Shown: in pieces, positions 22,512 through 25,904 of the stretch
Layout of the letters: the number at the start of each line of letters is the position of its first letter
Numbering within the stretch: position 1 is the first letter of the stretch
Assembly: GCA_900543485.1 (NCBI GenBank)
Contig: UQRM01000030.1
Location: 1 to 25,904, forward strand
Source: an uncultured Eubacterium sp.
GTDB lineage: Bacteria; Bacillota; Clostridia; Peptostreptococcales; Anaerovoracaceae
DNA: 25,904 bases
Reading direction: 5' to 3'
Notes under the pieces: generated by a model
What the model was told of the DNA's origin: nothing
Database searches by the model: none
What the model saw: the letters and a program-made list of their open reading frames with translations, nothing else
Translations under genes and position numbers: made by a program

Positions 22512-24419
22512 ATGAACATATCGCCTTATGATAATCTGCCGACAGGCGACAAAGATCCGAAACAGGAAAATCCACAGCAAGCAGAAGGCTTACAATATGT
22601 GGACGTACCTCTCGACGAACTGGCTGCCGAAGCATCCGGCGAGGCAGTACCGCCGCGGCAGTCAGCAGAAGAAGGCGCCGGGGAAATCACGCTGCCGGAG
22701 GTCTCCCCGCAGCAAGGAGAAGAATCATCCGATAATGAACCAGCGGCGCAAAAGGACGATCCGCGGCCCGAAGAAAACATCGTGGAAAACAGCGCCGCGA
22801 AGAAAGCACCCGTGAAAAGAGAATCGCCGGAGGCTTCCCCATCTCAGGCAAAAAACCGGGAAGCAAGCAACATCTCCGTCTTTGCTCCTTCATCCGGGTA
22901 TTCGAAACTTTCCCTAAGGAATATCGCCGATACCGGAGAATATCTCCTTCCTTTTGAAGAAACGCTGCTGGTACCTGACACCATGCCTGACATGGAGAAG
23001 GTCCTGTTCGCCGAAGGCTCCGTCCTCCTTTCGCAGCCCGCTAAAGCCAGCTACAGAAAAACTGACAGCATTTCCGGCGAACTGATCATATATACCGTAT
23101 ATAAGCCCGGGAGCGATGCCACATCCCCTGTCGATGTCATCAGATCCGCCGTCGCTTTCAATACCGATAAATGCTGGGATACCTCGGAAAGCGACACCTT
23201 CCGGGCCACTGTGTCCGTAAAATCCGTGTCGGCAGAAATGCTCAACGAGCGTAAATTCACCGTCAAAGGAACCATTTCTATCCACTACACCGGGGTCTCT
23301 CAAAAGGAACTGACGCTTTTCAATGGAGCGAACGACAACGACCTGATACGCAGGACCGATTCTGTCAAAGCTGCCAACCTCATATTCGAAGCTGATGAGA
23401 CGACGGAGATCTCCCAGGAGATCGATATCCGCGAAGATCAGCCTGCTCCCGTGAAAATACTGAAAGAGCGATTCGACATAGTTGAGAACCACAGACAGAT
23501 CACTTCCGGAAAGCTGGTAATAAACGGCACCATCATCTCCGAGATCCTTTATCTGGGGCAGGACGAGGACGGCGATACCGAGCTGGGATGTCTGAAAAAC
23601 AAAACAGATTTCACTCAGTTCATCATAATCGACAAAGACGTGGACGCGGATCTGCTCTACATTTCGTTTACCGACGACGGACTGAAAACGATCATCGAAA
23701 GCCAAAACCGTTTCCAGCTCCAGGGCAAGATCACTTCAGTAATATGCGGGTATGAAAATATGGAGATCCCCATCGTATCAGACGTCTATCACAGGAAACA
23801 GGATATCGATTTTGACATCTCCTGTCAGCCTGTGTCCTGCCTGGAAGGCACAGTTTGCGGTGAGATATCGTCCAGAGAGATAGTTAACATCGAAGAAGAA
23901 GACAGCCGCCCGGAAACTCTGCTCTGCGGTTCAGGCAGATTAACAGAGATCCAGGGGACAGCAGAACGCGGCAAAGTGACTATAGACGGAATGATCGCGG
24001 TAAAAATACTGGCGCTTGACGCTGAAGGACAGCCGCTTGTCATCGACAGCCAGGTCCCGCTCAGAGGAGCGCTGGAAATGGCCGGAACGTCCGAAGAAAG
24101 CACTGCGGATGTTTCAGCGGCCCTCAAGGAATTCTGGTTCGACTCCATAAACCCGAGGCAGCTGGAAATAAATGTAAGCGTTTCCATAGAAGTACGGGCC
24201 ATAGGCCAGGAAAACTTCACTACTGTCGACAACCTGCGATTCATCGAGCCAAGCTCCACAAGAAAACACATATCGATGGCGTTATATGTAGCAGGCCGTG
24301 AGGATACTCTGTGGGATGTGGCCAAACGGTACAAGACAGATGTGGAAACACTGAGTCGGCTCAATGGCATCGACAGCGATCACCTTTCTGAGGGAACAAA
24401 GCTGCTGATCATGCGATAA
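22512..24419 (+). CDS. SPOCS (DUF3794) and LysM domain protein
   Basis: 635 aa. Residues 1-125 are a low-complexity acidic/Pro-rich region (EEGAGE, PQQGEESS, PRPEEN). DUF3794/SPOCS repeats then occupy roughly 140-580: LPFEETLLVPDTMPDMEKVL, KFTVKGTISIHYTG, FQLQGKITSVICGYENMEIP and a second PxxxLE-type unit (GKVTIDGMIAVKILALDAEGQPL). A LysM peptidoglycan-binding motif closes the protein (YVAGREDTLWDVAKRYKTDVETLSRLNGI, KLLIMR). This architecture is common in spore-coat-associated proteins of Clostridia, and spoIIR lies downstream. There is no signal peptide, as is usual for mother-cell coat proteins. AAGGAGG 8 nt before the ATG sets the start. The exact coat role is not known. Confidence 0.9.
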   Translation: MNISPYDNLPTGDKDPKQENPQQAEGLQYVDVPLDELAAEASGEAVPPRQSAEEGAGEITLPEVSPQQGEESSDNEPAAQKDDPRPEENIVENSAAKKAPVKRESPEASPSQAKNREASNISVFAPSSGYSKLSLRNIADTGEYLLPFEETLLVPDTMPDMEKVLFAEGSVLLSQPAKASYRKTDSISGELIIYTVYKPGSDATSPVDVIRSAVAFNTDKCWDTSESDTFRATVSVKSVSAEMLNERKFTVKGTISIHYTGVSQKELTLFNGANDNDLIRRTDSVKAANLIFEADETTEISQEIDIREDQPAPVKILKERFDIVENHRQITSGKLVINGTIISEILYLGQDEDGDTELGCLKNKTDFTQFIIIDKDVDADLLYISFTDDGLKTIIESQNRFQLQGKITSVICGYENMEIPIVSDVYHRKQDIDFDISCQPVSCLEGTVCGEISSREIVNIEEEDSRPETLLCGSGRLTEIQGTAERGKVTIDGMIAVKILALDAEGQPLVIDSQVPLRGALEMAGTSEESTADVSAALKEFWFDSINPRQLEINVSVSIEVRAIGQENFTTVDNLRFIEPSSTRKHISMALYVAGREDTLWDVAKRYKTDVETLSRLNGIDSDHLSEGTKLLIMR

Positions 24420-24481
24420 TCTGCTGAAATAGCGATACCTTCCCGGAAATTTTCCAATATCATGTATAATTTTCCTCATCA

Positions 24482-24510
24482 GTGTAAACACTTATCATAC
24501 CGGATAAAGT
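24482..24510 (+). promoter_or_regulatory. Candidate sigma-F promoter for spoIIR
   Basis: GTGTA (24482-24486) and GGATAAAGT (24502-24510) are 15 bp apart. This matches the sigma-F pattern GYWTA-N15-GGNRANANT with one mismatch in each box. spoIIR is a forespore sigma-F target in Bacillus, which supports the reading. Confidence 0.45.
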
Positions 24511-24534
24511 TCACACAAAAGGGGGAAAAGATAA

Positions 24535-25167
24535 TTGAAAAAGATGTCCGATGAAAAAAAGTGCGTTCTCTGTCTGGCACTGGTGATATTGATGGGGTTC
24601 ATCCTGTTCTATACATATATCGGGGACAGTCAGAACCAGTATGAAGGGATCGTGCGGCTCCACGTTCTGGCCAACAGCGACACGGTGGAAGACCAGGCAC
24701 TCAAACTCAAGGTTCGGGATGCTGTCATAGAATATATGGAAAAACAAGACGATCTCAACAGCGCCGGGGAGGCCAGGGAATATCTGAGTGAAAATCTCAA
24801 CAGACTGGAAAAAATAGCGGAAGGAGTCATTGCCTCTGAAGGATATGATTATTCAGCCAGGGCCGATCTGGGGGTGCGATATATCCCGGAAAAAGCCTAT
24901 GGAGGTATTACATTCCCCGCAGGGAATTACGAAGCCCTCAACATCACTATAGGCCGGGGCGAAGGGGAAAACTGGTGGTGCGTACTCTTCCCGCCACTGT
25001 GTCTGCTGGAAGAAGGAACAGCCACGGACGATGAGGTGGTCTCCGGGGATGAAGCATCTGAAGGAAACAATGATGATGAAGGATCTTCGGAAGCCCGGAA
25101 GCTCAGGCTCAGATGGAAGCTGGCGGAAATACTGAACGAAGGGCAAGACTCCCAACAGGGAAAATAG
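24535..25167 (+). CDS. spoIIR: Stage II sporulation protein R
   Basis: 210 aa. Made in the forespore and secreted into the intermembrane space, where it triggers SpoIIGA to process pro-sigma-E in the mother cell. An N-terminal hydrophobic signal (CVLCLALVILMGFILFY) is followed by the family block IVRLHVLANSDTVEDQALKLKVRDAV, then EGYDYSARADLGVRYIPEKAYGGITFPAGNYEALNITIG and GENWWCVLFPPLC. The C-terminal tail is acidic and variable. The start is TTG at 24535, 9 nt after GGGGG; the ATG nine bases further on would be 18 nt away. A candidate sigma-F promoter precedes it. Confidence 0.95.
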   Translation: MKKMSDEKKCVLCLALVILMGFILFYTYIGDSQNQYEGIVRLHVLANSDTVEDQALKLKVRDAVIEYMEKQDDLNSAGEAREYLSENLNRLEKIAEGVIASEGYDYSARADLGVRYIPEKAYGGITFPAGNYEALNITIGRGEGENWWCVLFPPLCLLEEGTATDDEVVSGDEASEGNNDDEGSSEARKLRLRWKLAEILNEGQDSQQGK

Positions 25168-25204
25168 GAAGTACAACGATAAACCTCCTGTATCATAATG
25201 ACGT

Positions 25205-25253
25205 GAAGAGGAGCTGACTCATCGGGATTTCTCCGATGAGTCAGCTCCTCTTC
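25205..25253. repeat. 21-bp perfect inverted repeat between convergent genes
   Basis: Perfect 21-bp arms (25205-25225 and 25233-25253) flank a 7-nt loop, between the spoIIR stop and the rrf2 stop. Neither strand has a T run after the stem (ATTATCC and ACGTCAT). It may act as a shared terminator or RNA-stabilising hairpin, but is longer than typical terminator stems. Confidence 0.85.
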
Positions 25254-25290
25254 ATTATCCATTTCCATCTTCCACGGCAAAGAACCGACA

Positions 25291-25692
25291 TCACTGAAAC
25301 AGCGACGCCAGACTCTTGCTCCTGAACTCGTTTTTCAGCATTCCCTGAATATGCCCAAATTCTCTGTGGAGGCAGCAATCGGCGCCTTCGTTCCTTGAGC
25401 AATCGTATCCGCTCTTCATACATTCTATGACCAGAAACGTATTCTCGAAAGCGCTGATCACATCATAAAGCGTCAATTCATTGCAATCTCCTTTGAGAGT
25501 GTATCCGCCCTTAGGCCCTCTCTTCACCGACAGTATTTCCTTCTCCTCCAGCTTTTTAAGAACTCTGTAGATAAACGGCGACGGTATGTCCCTCCTCTCG
25601 GAAAGATCCTTTGCCGACATGGGTCCATTGTTGTACAATTCGTCCAAAATCCTTATGGCATATTCAACCTCTTTTATAATTAAAATATGCAT
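25291..25692 (-). CDS. Rrf2-family transcriptional regulator
   Basis: 133 aa. Winged helix-turn-helix with the Rrf2 features: EVEYAIRILDELYNNGPMSAKDLSERRDIPSPFIYRVLKKLEE and the wing RGPKGGYTL. A cysteine cluster (C91, C98, C106, C107) lies where IscR/NsrR-type members bind an iron-sulphur cluster, so it may sense iron-sulphur status, redox or nitrosative stress. Nothing nearby (no isc/suf genes) reveals the target. The frame opens at a TTG (25701), but the first ATG is at 25692. That ATG is embedded in a full anti-SD match (GGAGGTGATG), an unusually short spacing. A consensus promoter lies just upstream. Confidence 0.9.
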   Translation of the reverse strand: MHILIIKEVEYAIRILDELYNNGPMSAKDLSERRDIPSPFIYRVLKKLEEKEILSVKRGPKGGYTLKGDCNELTLYDVISAFENTFLVIECMKSGYDCSRNEGADCCLHREFGHIQGMLKNEFRSKSLASLFQ

Positions 25693-25699
25693 CACCTCC
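25690..25699 (-). promoter_or_regulatory. Ribosome site overlapping the rrf2 start codon
   Basis: The minus strand reads GGAGGTGATG. Its first nine bases match the 16S rRNA 3' end complement, and the ATG lies within the same string, leaving only two bases between GGAGG and ATG. Confidence 0.6.
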
Positions 25700-25728
25700 A
25701 ATGGATTTCAATCAATCTCTTTTTGTCA

Positions 25729-25757
25729 AGTATATAATATTATACCATAATTGTCAA
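25729..25757 (-). promoter_or_regulatory. Sigma-A promoter for rrf2 with repeated TACTTGACAA
   Basis: On the minus strand TTGACA (25752-25757) and TATACT (25729-25734) are 17 bp apart, a near-perfect promoter. The string ATACTTGACAA occurs twice (25723-25733 and 25751-25761, both read on the minus strand), 28 bp apart, one copy at each promoter element. This is a candidate autoregulatory operator. Confidence 0.85.
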
Positions 25758-25828
25758 GTATGCTCTCTCCCTGCCGTGTCAATTTATTGCCGCCACTGCC
25801 GGCAGACCGCCCGGCCGACTTTTACACA

Positions 25829-25904
25829 ATCGAGTAGGAGGCGGTGACTAGCCGCCGTCCTCTCACACCACCGTACGTACGGTTCTCGTATACGGCGGTT
25901 TCAA
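25829..25904 (-). mobile_element. 3' end of a group II intron (domains V and VI), partial
   Basis: Read on the minus strand, ACCGCCGTA pairs with TACGGTGGT in a 9-bp stem around a small hairpin (TACG/CGTA) with a CG bulge, the layout of domain V. The catalytic triad reads CGC, the form seen in group IIC introns. A second hairpin follows (GGACGGCGGCTAGTCACC region), as expected for domain VI, then CTACTCGAT at the 3' end, typical of bacterial introns. The rest, including any reverse-transcriptase ORF, lies beyond the window edge. The intron end is about 70 bp upstream of the rrf2 promoter. The exact boundary is uncertain by a few bases. Confidence 0.8.

Overview
The window comes from a Gram-positive, endospore-forming anaerobe of the class Clostridia. 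It carries spoIIR, a DUF3794 (SPOCS)/LysM spore-type protein, a lysine riboswitch, strong Shine-Dalgarno sites with some TTG/GTG starts, intrinsic terminators and a MEP-pathway gene (ispE). Base composition is near 50% GC with heavy use of ATA and AGA/AGG codons. A family such as Anaerovoracaceae or Lachnospiraceae is plausible, but that is a guess.

Layout. (1) 1-2573: leftward lysine/DAP unit, lysA then dapF (3' end cut by the window), read from a consensus promoter through an L-box riboswitch and terminator. (2) 2600-10749: a peptide/amide utilisation locus. Leftward unit A is amidohydrolase 1 then an APC permease; leftward unit B is amidohydrolase 2 then an M20 dipeptidase. Between them, rightward, is a MerR regulator fused to a zinc ribbon and a degenerate methyltransferase-like domain. 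Both leftward units start from near-identical promoters with a 19-bp spacer, the signature of MerR-activated promoters, so the MerR protein probably controls both. (3) 10887-13125: a secreted M28 metallopeptidase lipoprotein. (4) 13238-14508: divergent MarR regulator and YczE-like membrane protein. (5) 14561-15809: ECF sigma/anti-sigma pair with a candidate autoregulatory promoter. (6) 15904-16972: Rpn-type PD-(D/E)XK nuclease unit. (7) 17005-18047: cvpA followed by a C-terminal fragment of a second M28 peptidase, read here as a gene remnant. (8) 18107-24419: housekeeping and spore genes: a conserved hypothetical, tadA, an Ig-like membrane protein, ispE, a GntR/FCD regulator and the SPOCS/LysM protein. 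(9) 24482-25904: spoIIR, a 21-bp perfect hairpin, an Rrf2 regulator with its promoter, and the 3' end of a group II intron.

How the parts fit. The most interesting part is 2.6-10.8 kb. A transporter, two gap-free paralogous metal-dependent amidohydrolases and an intracellular dipeptidase look like an import-and-hydrolyse pathway for a small amide, N-acyl amino acid or peptide, switched on by an unusual MerR sensor. The neighbouring secreted M28 peptidase could feed it, but it lacks the shared promoter. The substrate cannot be told from sequence alone.
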